This document shows, piece by piece, positions 8,898-17,512 of a stretch of DNA of 64,000 nt. Position 1 is the first letter of the stretch, and the number at the start of each line of letters is the position of its first letter. Position numbers and translations under genes: made by a program. Below the pieces are notes generated by a model that saw only the letters and a program-made list of their open reading frames with translations, was not told the origin of the DNA and made no database searches. Source of the DNA: an uncultured Erythrobacter sp. (GTDB lineage Bacteria > Pseudomonadota > Alphaproteobacteria > Sphingomonadales > Sphingomonadaceae); contig CANMSD010000002.1 in assembly GCA_947500645.1 (NCBI GenBank), forward strand, positions 248,001-312,000, in the 5' to 3' direction.

Positions 8898-9036
8898 TGG
8901 ATCCCGATAGTGCGGGTGATAGTCAAGCCACGTGGCTCAATTGGCACGCGCACTAGACCTATGAAGCGCCAGGGAGATATCCTCCCCTTCAGGGGAATAA
9001 GAGTGTATTACCTCCGACGCAGTGAGAGCTGCCAAC

Positions 9037-9058
9037 CGGAAAGGTGACAACCTTTCCG
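9037..9058. repeat. Perfect inverted repeat, hairpin
   Basis: CGGAAAGGT, four bases GACA, then ACCTTTCCG: a perfect 9-bp palindrome. It could be a transcript hairpin or a protein-binding site between the ATPase and XRE promoters. Confidence 0.5.
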
Positions 9059-9182
9059 AAGGAGCGGGCGCTGCTCACAATGCGTAGTCGTGGGCAAGCG
9101 AGCGATACCAGTTCTGCCACAAATATGGGGATTGGGAGTTTCACTCGCACTATTGCGATTGCGCGGCCTACGCTAAGCTTGG

Positions 9183-9214
9183 AAGTGGATTTATCAGAAT
9201 AATCAAATCCACTT
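9183..9214. promoter_or_regulatory. Operator-like inverted repeat abutting the XRE start codon
   Basis: AAGTGGATTT, 12 bases, then AAATCCACTT: perfect 10-bp half sites with centres 22 bp apart (two helical turns), and the second half ends exactly at the ATG of the XRE gene. A dimeric repressor such as the adjacent XRE protein could bind here to control itself and perhaps the divergent ATPase operon. No Shine-Dalgarno sequence precedes the ATG, so the mRNA may be leaderless. Confidence 0.6.
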
Positions 9215-9568
9215 ATGTTCACACAATTTGCGCATGATCTGTGCGCAGCGCGCCGGAAGGCTGGCCTAACGGAGCGCGATCTAGCCATCTTACTTGAGCT
9301 TGGCAGCAAGGACATCGCGGCCCTCGAAACGGGAACGCGTCCGCCATCGATCGAACAACTTTGTCGGCTTTCGATCATCTTGAACCGTTCTTTCTCGCAG
9401 TTCTACCAGGAGCTGATGCAGGCCGCACGGGAGGCCATCTTTCGCAACTTGCCTGATCTGCCGGAGGTGACAGACGATGCTGAAGGCAACTTTAATCGAG
9501 ACAACACTCTGAAACGACTGGATAGGGACCTGACCGCCGCCTTAACCCAGCACCATGCGGAATCTTAG
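9215..9568 (+). CDS. XRE-family HTH transcriptional regulator
   Basis: 117 residues. Residues about 5-62 are a helix-turn-helix of the Cro/C1 type (FAHDLCAARRKAGLTERDLA..LGSKDIAALETGTRPPSIEQLCRLSIIL); the C-terminal half is charged and probably mediates dimerisation. It overlaps the RuvC-like gene by 14 nt, so the two are co-translated. The palindrome that ends at its start codon suggests autoregulation and control of the divergent ATPase/recombinase operon. Confidence 0.85.
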   Translation: MFTQFAHDLCAARRKAGLTERDLAILLELGSKDIAALETGTRPPSIEQLCRLSIILNRSFSQFYQELMQAAREAIFRNLPDLPEVTDDAEGNFNRDNTLKRLDRDLTAALTQHHAES

Positions 9569-10031
9569 CTATCTTGGGTTTGCCGCTCGTTATCGCAGGA
9601 TTAGCTTCGTGTTGATCGAGCACGGGCAACTGGCGACATGGCATACGTCATGTGTGGCGGCGAAGAGCACCGAAGCTGCCAGGGAGTTCACACGCGAGTT
9701 TATCGAAGTTTTCTCTCCCGATGTAATTGTCATGGAGAAACTCGAAACCGCAGGACGGAAAGGTGCGAAGGCCAAGGCCCTGCTTCAGGTGATCCGCGAG
9801 GAGGCTGAGAACGCAAATGCGCAGTTCTTACCGCTTAAGCGCAAGAACGAGTTTCGAACGCGAGAGGCCGAGGCAAGCCATCTCGGCAATCTATACCCAG
9901 AGTTGGCCGATAAGGTGCCTCACCGGGAGCATTGTGACAATGAGCCGCATCACATGGTTTTGTTCGAGGCTTTAGCTTTGGCTCATCAGGCCGTTCCCGG
10001 CGGGCCTATGCTCTTGGCAAGGCAAATGTAG
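9555..10031 (+). CDS. RuvC/RNase H-fold-like protein with altered active site
   Basis: 158 residues. The opening YLGFAARYRRISFVLIE resembles the first two strands of RuvC-type nucleases, VIVMEKLE carries the Glu of the second acidic position (Glu61), and DNEPHHMVLFEALALAHQA resembles the terminal helix with acidic residues. The Asp expected on the first strand is replaced by Ala10, so catalysis is doubtful. It is much less similar to canonical RuvC than the gene at 50452. The overlap with the XRE gene suggests a regulatory or DNA-binding pair. The fold assignment is by eye and tentative. Confidence 0.45.
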   Translation: MRNLSYLGFAARYRRISFVLIEHGQLATWHTSCVAAKSTEAAREFTREFIEVFSPDVIVMEKLETAGRKGAKAKALLQVIREEAENANAQFLPLKRKNEFRTREAEASHLGNLYPELADKVPHREHCDNEPHHMVLFEALALAHQAVPGGPMLLARQM

Positions 10032-10050
10032 TTCATCAGTTCTTCAAAAC

Positions 10051-10291
10051 GAGGCAGCGCAAGGAGGCGCTGCTTCTATCGAATTGGGCCGATGCAAACA
10101 TCGGCCCTGCCCTTCGGCGAGAACGGGATGGGGAAAGGAAAGCGTGAAATGCCTTGGGGGTGGTGCGGACGCAGCCCGACGAAAGGAGGGCGAGTCACGG
10201 CCCATACATTTCATGCTTTGGAAAACGAAAGGGCAGCGCCCTTGGTGTTTTCCTTCAAGCAAACGTAGGCGCGGCCATGCATCATGGCCGC
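10051..10291 (+). other. Structured region upstream of DUF3768: candidate leader or non-coding RNA
   Basis: The 323 bp between the RuvC-like and DUF3768 genes hold no convincing reading frame but several strong stems: 10051-10060 with 10067-10076 (one G-U); GGGCCGATG with CATCGGCCC at 10086-10107; GCGTGAAATG with CATTTCATGC at 10142-10151/10207-10216; GAAAAC and AAGGGC with GCCCTT and GTTTTC at 10221-10252; GCGGCCATG with CATGGCCGC at 10271-10291. So many near-perfect stems in a row suggest a structured RNA. The first stem could instead terminate the upstream operon, though no T run follows. Confidence 0.4.
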
Positions 10292-10354
10292 TCAGCTCTT
10301 CTGCACGGCTCCGGCTGCAATCATGTGTTGCCGGATTTTGCAGGAGAGCACATC

Positions 10355-10687
10355 ATGGACAAAGAGAAGACGGCGTGTATCCGACGCCTCAATGACCGGT
10401 TTCGTCGGTCTGGAATTGGCGGCGACATCTTCATCACACCGGGCATCAAAGAACTTGGCGATGAAGGGTTGAAAGCGGTTGCTGCGAAGGTGGCCGGTTT
10501 CGACCAGTTCGATCACGACATTGACCCGCATGGCGAACACGACTTCGGCGCGTTCGATCATGAGGGTCGGCGGATATTCTGGAAGATCGATTACTACGCT
10601 CCCGACATGATGTCGGGGAGCGAGGACCCTTCAGATCCGAGAGTCACGAGACGCGTCCTCACCATTATGCTGGCGTCAGAGTATTGA
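10355..10687 (+). CDS. DUF3768 domain protein
   Basis: 110 residues. The pattern RRLNDRFR, then ITPGIKELG, then FDHDIDPHGEHDFGAFD, then RIFWKIDYYAPDM and TRRVLTIMLASEY matches DUF3768, a small family common on alphaproteobacterial plasmids and mobile islands, with unknown function. ATG 10355 was chosen because GGAGAG lies 7-12 bases upstream and family similarity begins there; the frame is open upstream but without similarity. A strong hairpin follows the stop. Confidence 0.8.
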   Translation: MDKEKTACIRRLNDRFRRSGIGGDIFITPGIKELGDEGLKAVAAKVAGFDQFDHDIDPHGEHDFGAFDHEGRRIFWKIDYYAPDMMSGSEDPSDPRVTRRVLTIMLASEY

Positions 10688-10706
10688 TTCTCGCCTGGGA
10701 AAACAC

Positions 10707-10731
10707 GGGGCCAAGTTCGACGCTTGGCCCC
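10707..10731 (+). terminator. Hairpin after DUF3768, probable terminator
   Basis: GGGGCCAAG, loop TTCGACG, CTTGGCCCC: a perfect 9-bp stem followed by TTCTACTT. The T tract is imperfect, so termination may be weak. Confidence 0.5.
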
Positions 10732-10813
10732 TTCTACTTGATTGGATAAAAGGACCGCAAGCTCTTTGACCAACGTTGCTGTCATCATTTGTGAACGCAT
10801 CTCAATGAATTTG

Positions 10814-10841
10814 ATACGAAAGTACTAATAGTCTTTCGTAT
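10814..10841. promoter_or_regulatory. Operator-like palindrome upstream of the exported-protein operon
   Basis: ATACGAAAG, ten bases, CTTTCGTAT: perfect 9-bp half sites in the AT-rich 243-bp region before the three-gene operon, about 90 bp upstream of its first start codon. It looks like a dimer-binding site overlapping a promoter; the regulator is unknown. Confidence 0.5.
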
Positions 10842-10916
10842 AGAATATTTCAGCGCTTCATTTTCTTATTGAATATAACTCCTTCAAATGCGACCATATA
10901 AGAATTGCGTTCTTGT

Positions 10917-10926
10917 GGGGGGGGGG
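10917..10926 (+). repeat. Poly-G10 tract at the ribosome-binding site
   Basis: Ten consecutive G followed by AAGC and the ATG at 10931. Part of the run must act as the Shine-Dalgarno sequence. Runs of this length are prone to slipped-strand changes, which would alter spacing or strength of the ribosome site. Confidence 0.7.
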
Positions 10927-10930
10927 AAGC

Positions 10931-13900
10931 ATGAAAACTAATAGTCGATTCGTATGGCTAGCGAGCGTTGCTTTTTTCATCACACCAAGCGTGGCTCAAG
11001 CTAACGGGGTACCAGATTGTCCGCCTGTCGAACCGCCGCCAACGGAGGACTGCGTAATAGTTGACGGAGTCAACTACCTGAAGAACGCTGAGTCGGCGTG
11101 CAAACTGATTGAAGTTCCAGGCGCACATTCTTTCATTGTTAGTCGAATCTCAAACACACCGCCGCAAGCCCCGGTTTGCCTTGCGAGATCGATTGACTTG
11201 TCAGGCGACGAAGTAACTACAATGATCGGGCGCCCTACAGATGACAAGCCTACGGTCCTTAGTATTGTCATCCAACCTGAAATTACTGCTCCTGACTCCG
11301 GAGAGGAAGGCGAGGGCGATAATCTCGGTTCTACACCGGAGCAACCCCCGCTATCGCCGCAATCTATCACTTTCGCCAGCCGATTGCCTGACGTCCCATG
11401 GATTGCATTCGAAGCCCGCTCACGATCGCTGCCATACAGCGAGCAAACCATACTCTCGCTCGAGAATGTTGGTAGCGAATTCGATGGAAGCATCCCGCTG
11501 CGCATTGAAGATGGCCTGCCAGACGTCGCAATAAAAACCCTGCCGGAATTCAGTGATGTCGTGTCTCTCAATCTCGACAATTACAATCTTTTATTGAGTA
11601 TCACAGATTCAAATCGATTTGATCAAATTGAATTATTGGCAACCAATTCATTTGGGGAAGGCATAGAGCTTAATATTCAAATCGAGGAAAACTACTTCAA
11701 AAGCGATCAGCCATTGGCAGATAAGGAAACGAGTCTTTCCCACCTCTACAAGATTCAAGCAGACGAGATTTTTCTGAGAGGCGCGCTTGCCTGCGCGGAC
11801 TATGGGGAAGAGCTCGGATGCGACTTCAGAGCCTTGGCCCGGGACCGCTATGAAAGAGCGGCCGCCTCGCTCAGGGATTGCGGGGCACCTGGCTCGCTCA
11901 CTGGAGCTCCGAAGACAAACCCCTGCTTGGATGAGAACCTCTCGGCCACTCTCGACCTGCTGAGAGTCGATATCGCCTATCGCCTCGCGTTAATCGAGTA
12001 CGAGCTGCCGTTCTACGGCGGATATTCAGCGCTTACTCCTACCACTCCTCATCACGAGTGGGTCAAGATGGAGGCGCTACTTGAAGACATGACTGCGCTA
12101 ATGGAGCGCATTGACAGACTGCGCCAGAGATACGCGGATCAATCCGTAACCCAGGCGCTGATCGCGGCTGAAATGAAACACGCTCTGGGAGAGTACGATG
12201 CGAGTGTAATTGATCAGGAGATTGCGCAAAATGAGGTAGCCTATGCAAGCCTCGATTTGTCAGACTACTTGTCTCGTGAGCGCGAGCTGGAACGAGAAAT
12301 CACTGAGTTTCAAAGCCGTATGGACTCATTGAGCAGGCAGCAGGACGCATTGGCAAGTCAGGCGGCTGCGCTCACTCAGTCGCTGCTTGCGTCTGCAGCT
12401 GGAGTACCAATCTCCGATGTAAACGCGTTGGCCTCGGGAGACCTGCAATCCCTGGCAGAGAGCTTTGTTCAGCAACAATTATTGAGTTCCGACGCTCCAC
12501 TTGCGAAAGATCTGCTGGCAAGTTCTGAGCTAGCCCGTGGTGTAGCCGAAACGGTTGGCGATGTCAGAGAGATCGTTGAGCAAGTCGAAGATTTCCAAAA
12601 CAAGGCACAGATTATCGAGAGCGCCGTCAATGGTGATCGTGACGCCATTCGTAAGCTCGTCGATCAGATTGGAAATGACGAGGCAAGCGCGCTCCTGGCA
12701 CAGGCCGAAGAGCTGGAAGTACAGATTGAACGAGCGGTTGCCCTGTCAAAATCGCTCGACAGAAATCGCGCCTTGGAATTTCTGCAATCTCAACTCTCAC
12801 CAGAGCAGAACGCCGAAATTGATCGGATTGTAGAGCAGGTCAAGCCGATCGAAGAAGTCTTTGAAACAGCCTATGTGGCTGTAATGGAGGGCAATTTCGA
12901 ACAAACTCTGAAGAATGAGTTCGAACAAGCGTTATCGAGGGCCCTTGATGCAGCTCGTCCTACTTCAGACGAGATCGACAGGATAAGGAGCGAGCTAAAG
13001 AGCCTCTATTCCACCAGCCCGGAGCAACTGACCAGCCCATACTTCGGCTGGCAAGCGATGGCAGCCCTCGATACGTTATCGAATGGTAGCAAGGACATTG
13101 TGAGCTCGATAACCGCTCTTGATGCGGAATTTGTGATGAGCCAGCCAGCCTTACGGCCGATGATCGACCGATTGTCACCGTCTCAGCGGCAACAGATGCA
13201 AAAGGCGCTTGAAAGCGCTCGCGATAGCTTCTCCTCCAACATCAACATGTCTGGAGACGAACTTTGCATCACGGTTGAAGACGATCGCGGGTGCGTAGAC
13301 TTCAAGGAATTGCGCCGGGCATTCCGCGAACGGTATCAGGAAGCCGCTGTCTTCTCGGCAGATCGAATGAATAAATTTCTGAGCGACCAAGTTGACAACC
13401 TTAGTCGCGATGGCGTGCTGTTACTCTATCTGGCCAAGGATGGTGCCGCGGGCTTTTCGGGTAACCTTCGGCAAGTTTTCGATAACAACAACCGCCTGGA
13501 CGAAGCTTGGGACGAAATCGCGTTTGACGGGCCACTGTTTTCAAAACCGGAAGTCCAGGCGGCTCCGCGTGTTGCAGTTGCGCGAGTTCTTACCGCTTCC
13601 GCAATGCCTGCCCCGGCGCAATCGTTGCCCAAATTGGACCAGCCTTCCCAGCCGCGCACTTCTTTGCCAGACCCGACGGAGGGCGGGCCGGATCCTGCGA
13701 CAAATGCGATCATTCAAGGCGCCTTGAACTATGCTTTGCCCGGCGCCGGAGCCGCGCTTCAGCTTGGCCAGGCATGGGCGTCTATGGATGCCAATCGCGA
13801 TCTGCAGAACGACTACATGCAAAGTCTGTCTTCGGCGGTGCGTGAGCAAGACCAACTGGCTCGCGCAAAACGGTTAGCGACACGCGCGGCAGCGCTTGGC

Positions 13901-15313
13901 GATCTGCGACGGCAACGCGCTGACGCTGTCAGCCGCGCTGGTGCCCAGGGGATAGCTCAATTCGAAGTCGCGCTCTCATCTTCGATGGATGAGAAGCAAT
14001 TCAATCGCGAATTGATCAATCTCTATAGGCCTCAATTCTACTTTATTGCCGAGCAACTCAGAGAGAGATTTGAGGCTTTTGATCGCTCTCTTGCTGATTG
14101 GACAGACGGCGTCCCGGAAGCTGGCTTCTTTCAACAGCAAATACTGGCTGACCCCGGAAATGCGAGACTGGCACTGGATAGCGAGATACAGCTGTTTGGG
14201 TGGTTGAATCGGAACATCGAAGCAACCCGCACGAGCCCTTATGCGCTGCATCACCACTGGGAACGAGTAATCGGGTTGGTGAGCAATTATTGTAGCAACT
14301 CAGGATGCAAGCCGGGCGACGGTTCGCTCGGCCAGATTGCGCAGACACCACCGCAATTGCTCTTTCAGGATCTTCAGGGAAAAGTTGCACATCGCGATTT
14401 TCGCACGTGGCTTGAAGACAACGGGCGCACCGATACGTTCGTTCAATTTTTCTCTTTTGCACCTGGCCAATTGGGCCTTCCGCCAAGCGCTCTCAACGCT
14501 CGAATTCTTGATTTTGCAATCATACCTGTCGATAGCCGTGGGAAACCTGTGGCAGGATCCAGGGTGCAGCTAAGGCATGATGGGTTTTCAACGCTGCGCC
14601 TGAGAGACCCTGAATATACCGGCCAAATTACCGAGGTGCGCCATGTTTTGCTCCCTCGTGAAATGCCGCCAGCAAATCGCGAACAATCCGAAGACGTTGA
14701 AGCCTTGCGCCAAAGGTTTCAGGGCCAGTCCAGTGTCGCTGATCTAAATCGACTGCGAGACCTTGAGGGGTATGGCCTGTTTGGAGGCTATAGACTTGAA
14801 GTGATCGACGGCCCGGGGATCGAGCAAGTAGACGATTTCCGCATCCAGATCAGCTACATCTATACCAACCCGCAGAATATAAACTCAGAAGCCGACTTCG
14901 TCACGAGATTGGAAGACTTAAAGTGTGCGTCGGATGGCGAGGAGAACGGACGCGTTCTAACCGGCGTGCTTTGCCATTCCGATGCCCTGGTTGAATACAG
15001 ACAGCTGGAATTTGATGAAAATGGCAAGGAGAGTTGCTCCGAACTTATGATGTCGGTCAAGCTGACCTATCAAGAGCAAGCAGATTTCTTCCGGTCCCTG
15101 GGCAATATGGAATGCCTGACGATAAAGGAAGCCGAGGATCGAAACTCCGAGGGAACGACATCGGACACGCCCTTCGATCCGCAATCATTGGATCTTCTGG
15201 CAGACATAGGCCGCATTGAAGAACGGGGAACATGCAGTGCCGAAGAAGTGCTGTTGATCGCATCCAGGTCTGACTTGCAAGCCCAATTGGCATGTTTCGG
15301 AGATGACCGATGA
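10931..15313 (+). CDS. Very large exported protein with coiled coil, unknown function
   Basis: 1460 residues with a clear signal peptide (WLASVAFFITPSVAQA, cleavage near residue 24) and a mature start rich in Pro and Cys (PDCPPVEPPP). A low-complexity acidic linker follows at about 120-150. Residues about 390-700 are strongly helical and partly coiled coil (SRERELEREITEFQSRMDSL). About 910-960 is a Pro-rich linker with Ala/Gly segments after it (YALPGAGAALQLGQAW), then helices, then a Cys-containing C-terminal domain. No known domain recognised. The stop overlaps the next start by 4 nt. The ATG is preceded by the G10 tract; TTG 10913 is in frame upstream. Confidence 0.8.
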   Translation: MKTNSRFVWLASVAFFITPSVAQANGVPDCPPVEPPPTEDCVIVDGVNYLKNAESACKLIEVPGAHSFIVSRISNTPPQAPVCLARSIDLSGDEVTTMIGRPTDDKPTVLSIVIQPEITAPDSGEEGEGDNLGSTPEQPPLSPQSITFASRLPDVPWIAFEARSRSLPYSEQTILSLENVGSEFDGSIPLRIEDGLPDVAIKTLPEFSDVVSLNLDNYNLLLSITDSNRFDQIELLATNSFGEGIELNIQIEENYFKSDQPLADKETSLSHLYKIQADEIFLRGALACADYGEELGCDFRALARDRYERAAASLRDCGAPGSLTGAPKTNPCLDENLSATLDLLRVDIAYRLALIEYELPFYGGYSALTPTTPHHEWVKMEALLEDMTALMERIDRLRQRYADQSVTQALIAAEMKHALGEYDASVIDQEIAQNEVAYASLDLSDYLSRERELEREITEFQSRMDSLSRQQDALASQAAALTQSLLASAAGVPISDVNALASGDLQSLAESFVQQQLLSSDAPLAKDLLASSELARGVAETVGDVREIVEQVEDFQNKAQIIESAVNGDRDAIRKLVDQIGNDEASALLAQAEELEVQIERAVALSKSLDRNRALEFLQSQLSPEQNAEIDRIVEQVKPIEEVFETAYVAVMEGNFEQTLKNEFEQALSRALDAARPTSDEIDRIRSELKSLYSTSPEQLTSPYFGWQAMAALDTLSNGSKDIVSSITALDAEFVMSQPALRPMIDRLSPSQRQQMQKALESARDSFSSNINMSGDELCITVEDDRGCVDFKELRRAFRERYQEAAVFSADRMNKFLSDQVDNLSRDGVLLLYLAKDGAAGFSGNLRQVFDNNNRLDEAWDEIAFDGPLFSKPEVQAAPRVAVARVLTASAMPAPAQSLPKLDQPSQPRTSLPDPTEGGPDPATNAIIQGALNYALPGAGAALQLGQAWASMDANRDLQNDYMQSLSSAVREQDQLARAKRLATRAAALGDLRRQRADAVSRAGAQGIAQFEVALSSSMDEKQFNRELINLYRPQFYFIAEQLRERFEAFDRSLADWTDGVPEAGFFQQQILADPGNARLALDSEIQLFGWLNRNIEATRTSPYALHHHWERVIGLVSNYCSNSGCKPGDGSLGQIAQTPPQLLFQDLQGKVAHRDFRTWLEDNGRTDTFVQFFSFAPGQLGLPPSALNARILDFAIIPVDSRGKPVAGSRVQLRHDGFSTLRLRDPEYTGQITEVRHVLLPREMPPANREQSEDVEALRQRFQGQSSVADLNRLRDLEGYGLFGGYRLEVIDGPGIEQVDDFRIQISYIYTNPQNINSEADFVTRLEDLKCASDGEENGRVLTGVLCHSDALVEYRQLEFDENGKESCSELMMSVKLTYQEQADFFRSLGNMECLTIKEAEDRNSEGTTSDTPFDPQSLDLLADIGRIEERGTCSAEEVLLIASRSDLQAQLACFGDDR

Positions 15314-16611
15314 ATACTTTCGCCAAGGCAATTTGGACAATTGTGCTGGCTGGTCTGGCGCTTTGCGCTCCCGCCAATCCTCAGGAAAATGACCACGGAT
15401 ATCGGGGGACAATTCCGATTGACCGAGATGGCCCCGGCCTGGTTGAGCTGGCGCCAGATGTGCGCATCTACCCCGGGCAAAGCGTTGAGATTCAAGCGAG
15501 TGGGAGCGCGAACGTCAATCAGCACAATTACGAAAAGCGCCGTTGCAAGTATTTTGGGCTTAAATGCTGGTATGAAAAGCGCTCGCGAACTCGGATCACG
15601 TCTCATTCCGACTTCGAAATTGTAGTTGTGTTGGTGGGGGCATCCGGGGAACTGGATCGCGACATCATCGATAGCGTAGAACCCGCGGTACTGAGCTATC
15701 CGCTTGGCGGTCAATTCGGCGATGGGGCCAAAATCCATGCATTCATAAGAACCTGGAACAACCAGGTCATTGACCGGCGCAACTGCAGAAACCGGCCTCG
15801 TCACTGCAGTTCAGGTAGCCTGGATCTGACGATTGTTCACTCGAAAATCGATCAGCGATTCGACCAAATTGCCCAGCAACTGGCGAGCTTCGATGCCTCC
15901 AACGTGCCGGCTCAAAGGATTCGGAGTCGCGACTTCATCGACCGCCTTACCGTAAACAGCCCTACGCGCGCCTTGAAGATGCAAACGGAGTTAACCGACA
16001 GGATCGTCGAATGGGTTAAAGAAGCCGCTGACGACAGCCAGGGACCGATTGTTCAGGTCATTCAAGATGCCTTGGAGCTATCCTCCGATCCGACAAATCG
16101 CGCCCGTTTGAATCAAGCCCGACTAGACGCTTACATGAATCTGGGGGCCTACGAGACACTTGCCAACAACGCGCACAAAGTGATCAACGAGCTTCATGAA
16201 GCGTGTACTGAGGGTGGCCGACAATGCAGCAAAGAGCAAGCGATCCTCATGGCACGCGCGCTTCGTTCACTTGCTACTGCCCAGGCGGAGAAGCGTGCTC
16301 GGATCGAATTGTCGGACCTCACCTTGTCAGTCGCCACTCTTGGTCGTGGCATTGATGTGCTCCGAAACACATTAGACGGACAGGCATACAGCGGTATTCA
16401 TTCAGAGATTTTGATCCTCTCTGATTTGTATCAAGATTCTGCAGATGTCTTGAGCTTGATACGCACACCCAGGGAGATTGATCTGGCGGTGCAACACATG
16501 GAGCAGGCTGTGTGCCTGCATAGGCTTAGTCTGGCAGCTCAAAACGGGGATGAAGGCGGCATGTTCTCGAATGGCGCGACCTGCTTTGCCAACCAGGAGG
16601 ACAGTCAGTGA
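15310..16611 (+). CDS. Exported two-domain protein of the three-gene operon, unknown function
   Basis: 433 residues with a signal peptide (TIVLAGLALCAPANPQ). Residues about 30-170 are predicted beta-rich (VELAPDVRIYPGQSVEIQASGSA) with several Cys (RRCKYFGLKCWYEK, RRNCRNRPRHCSS) that could form disulfides in the periplasm; about 175-420 is helical and TPR-like (RLNQARLDAYMNLGAYETLANNAHKVINE). The ATG overlaps the preceding stop and the stop overlaps the next start (GTGA), so the three proteins are produced together and probably form one complex. The family was not recognised. Confidence 0.75.
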   Translation: MNTFAKAIWTIVLAGLALCAPANPQENDHGYRGTIPIDRDGPGLVELAPDVRIYPGQSVEIQASGSANVNQHNYEKRRCKYFGLKCWYEKRSRTRITSHSDFEIVVVLVGASGELDRDIIDSVEPAVLSYPLGGQFGDGAKIHAFIRTWNNQVIDRRNCRNRPRHCSSGSLDLTIVHSKIDQRFDQIAQQLASFDASNVPAQRIRSRDFIDRLTVNSPTRALKMQTELTDRIVEWVKEAADDSQGPIVQVIQDALELSSDPTNRARLNQARLDAYMNLGAYETLANNAHKVINELHEACTEGGRQCSKEQAILMARALRSLATAQAEKRARIELSDLTLSVATLGRGIDVLRNTLDGQAYSGIHSEILILSDLYQDSADVLSLIRTPREIDLAVQHMEQAVCLHRLSLAAQNGDEGGMFSNGATCFANQEDSQ

Positions 16612-17411
16612 ATGTTATCCGACCAATGCCGAGGCTCATCATGCAGTCGCCGACCACGGCCATCAGTCGCCGACATTTCCTGGCTGGTGGTTCAGCGCTC
16701 GGTGCCGTGGCTATCCTACCCGTCAGTGCTAAAGCTCAGGGATGCAATGCGATTGCTCGTATCCTTACGAATGCACAGTCTCAGTATGATGATCCTAGTA
16801 ATTGGGCTTTAACACTTGATCCTGCCATCATCAGGAGAATGCAGCAGCAAGTAGCGCAAATGCGTCAGGATATCGCTGCCCTAAGCGGGGTCGTGTCAGC
16901 AAATCGAAGGCGCCAGCTTCTGTCCTACGCTGAATTGATCGGGAACAGCGCGGTACTCCTAACCGGTTTCGCCGTTGGCTTTGCGCCTGCTATTATCGCA
17001 AGTGTTGCCCTCAGCGGTGGCATTTTAGTAGCGCGTACCCTGATTGCGCCGGAGCAACCTAAGCTAGGCGAAGTGCTCACAAATGTCGCAGGATCTCGAA
17101 TTCCAGTCCTGATAGAAGCGGGCGGGGAAAGTGCCATAGCTCTAAGTAGGAATGCGGCGCGATACGGCCGGGCGGCGGGAGCTCTAACTAGCGTTGGATT
17201 TCTCGCTTACGGGTTTTGGGACTTTGCAGAAAGAACAGATGAATTCCAGGCCTCGACAGCGGCTTTACAGCAATTGAAAGACCAGTTGGAGGAGACCGAG
17301 AAGCAGTTGCAGACGCTTAGCGACCAAGCACAATTGCAACGCATGCGCCGCGATTGCGCTCGAGCGATTATCGAGGATTTATCCCCTTACAGCTGCTGGA
17401 ATCCAGGTTAG
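16608..17411 (+). CDS. Tat-exported protein with membrane hairpin and coiled coil, unknown function
   Basis: 267 residues. SRRHFLAGGSALGAVAIL at 20-37 is a twin-arginine signal. The mature protein has a helical part (MQQQVAQMRQDIAAL), a long hydrophobic stretch at about 110-140 (AVLLTGFAVGFAPAIIASVA) able to form a hairpin, another at about 190-205, then a coiled coil (LKDQLEETEKQLQTLSDQ). GTG 16608 is favoured by AGGAGG 8 bases upstream and the overlap with the previous stop. Helix-hairpin-helix architecture of this kind occurs in helical pore formers and membrane tethers, but no family was identified. Confidence 0.7.
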   Translation: MNVIRPMPRLIMQSPTTAISRRHFLAGGSALGAVAILPVSAKAQGCNAIARILTNAQSQYDDPSNWALTLDPAIIRRMQQQVAQMRQDIAALSGVVSANRRRQLLSYAELIGNSAVLLTGFAVGFAPAIIASVALSGGILVARTLIAPEQPKLGEVLTNVAGSRIPVLIEAGGESAIALSRNAARYGRAAGALTSVGFLAYGFWDFAERTDEFQASTAALQQLKDQLEETEKQLQTLSDQAQLQRMRRDCARAIIEDLSPYSCWNPG

Positions 17412-17449
17412 AATTGTTTAATAGTTCGTCGTCGAATTTGAAATTGGGA

Positions 17450-17492
17450 GCTTTGTTGGTTCTTCTGTAAAACCCAAGGCTATCAACAAAGC
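17450..17492 (+). repeat. Inverted repeat after the three-gene operon
   Basis: GCTTTGTTG and CAACAAAGC, 25 bases apart, just downstream of the operon stop. It may be a weak terminator or a site controlling the next small gene; no T run follows. Confidence 0.3.
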
Positions 17493-17512
17493 GCTGCAAG
17501 AAGGACTCGAAC

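Larger units (their letters stand above)
8898..9214. other. Divergent intergenic region with three hairpin-forming repeats
   Basis: A 317-bp stretch without a supported gene between the divergently transcribed ATPase and XRE genes. It holds TCCCC-TTCA-GGGGA at 8983-8996, a perfect 9-bp repeat at 9037-9058 and the 10-bp operator-like repeat at 9183-9214. It probably contains the promoters for both directions. Confidence 0.5.

Noticed and set aside
15310..16611. LecA-like galactose-binding domain in the 433-residue protein
   Set aside because: PGQSVEIQASGSA resembles that fold only over a short stretch; metal-binding residues could not be aligned.
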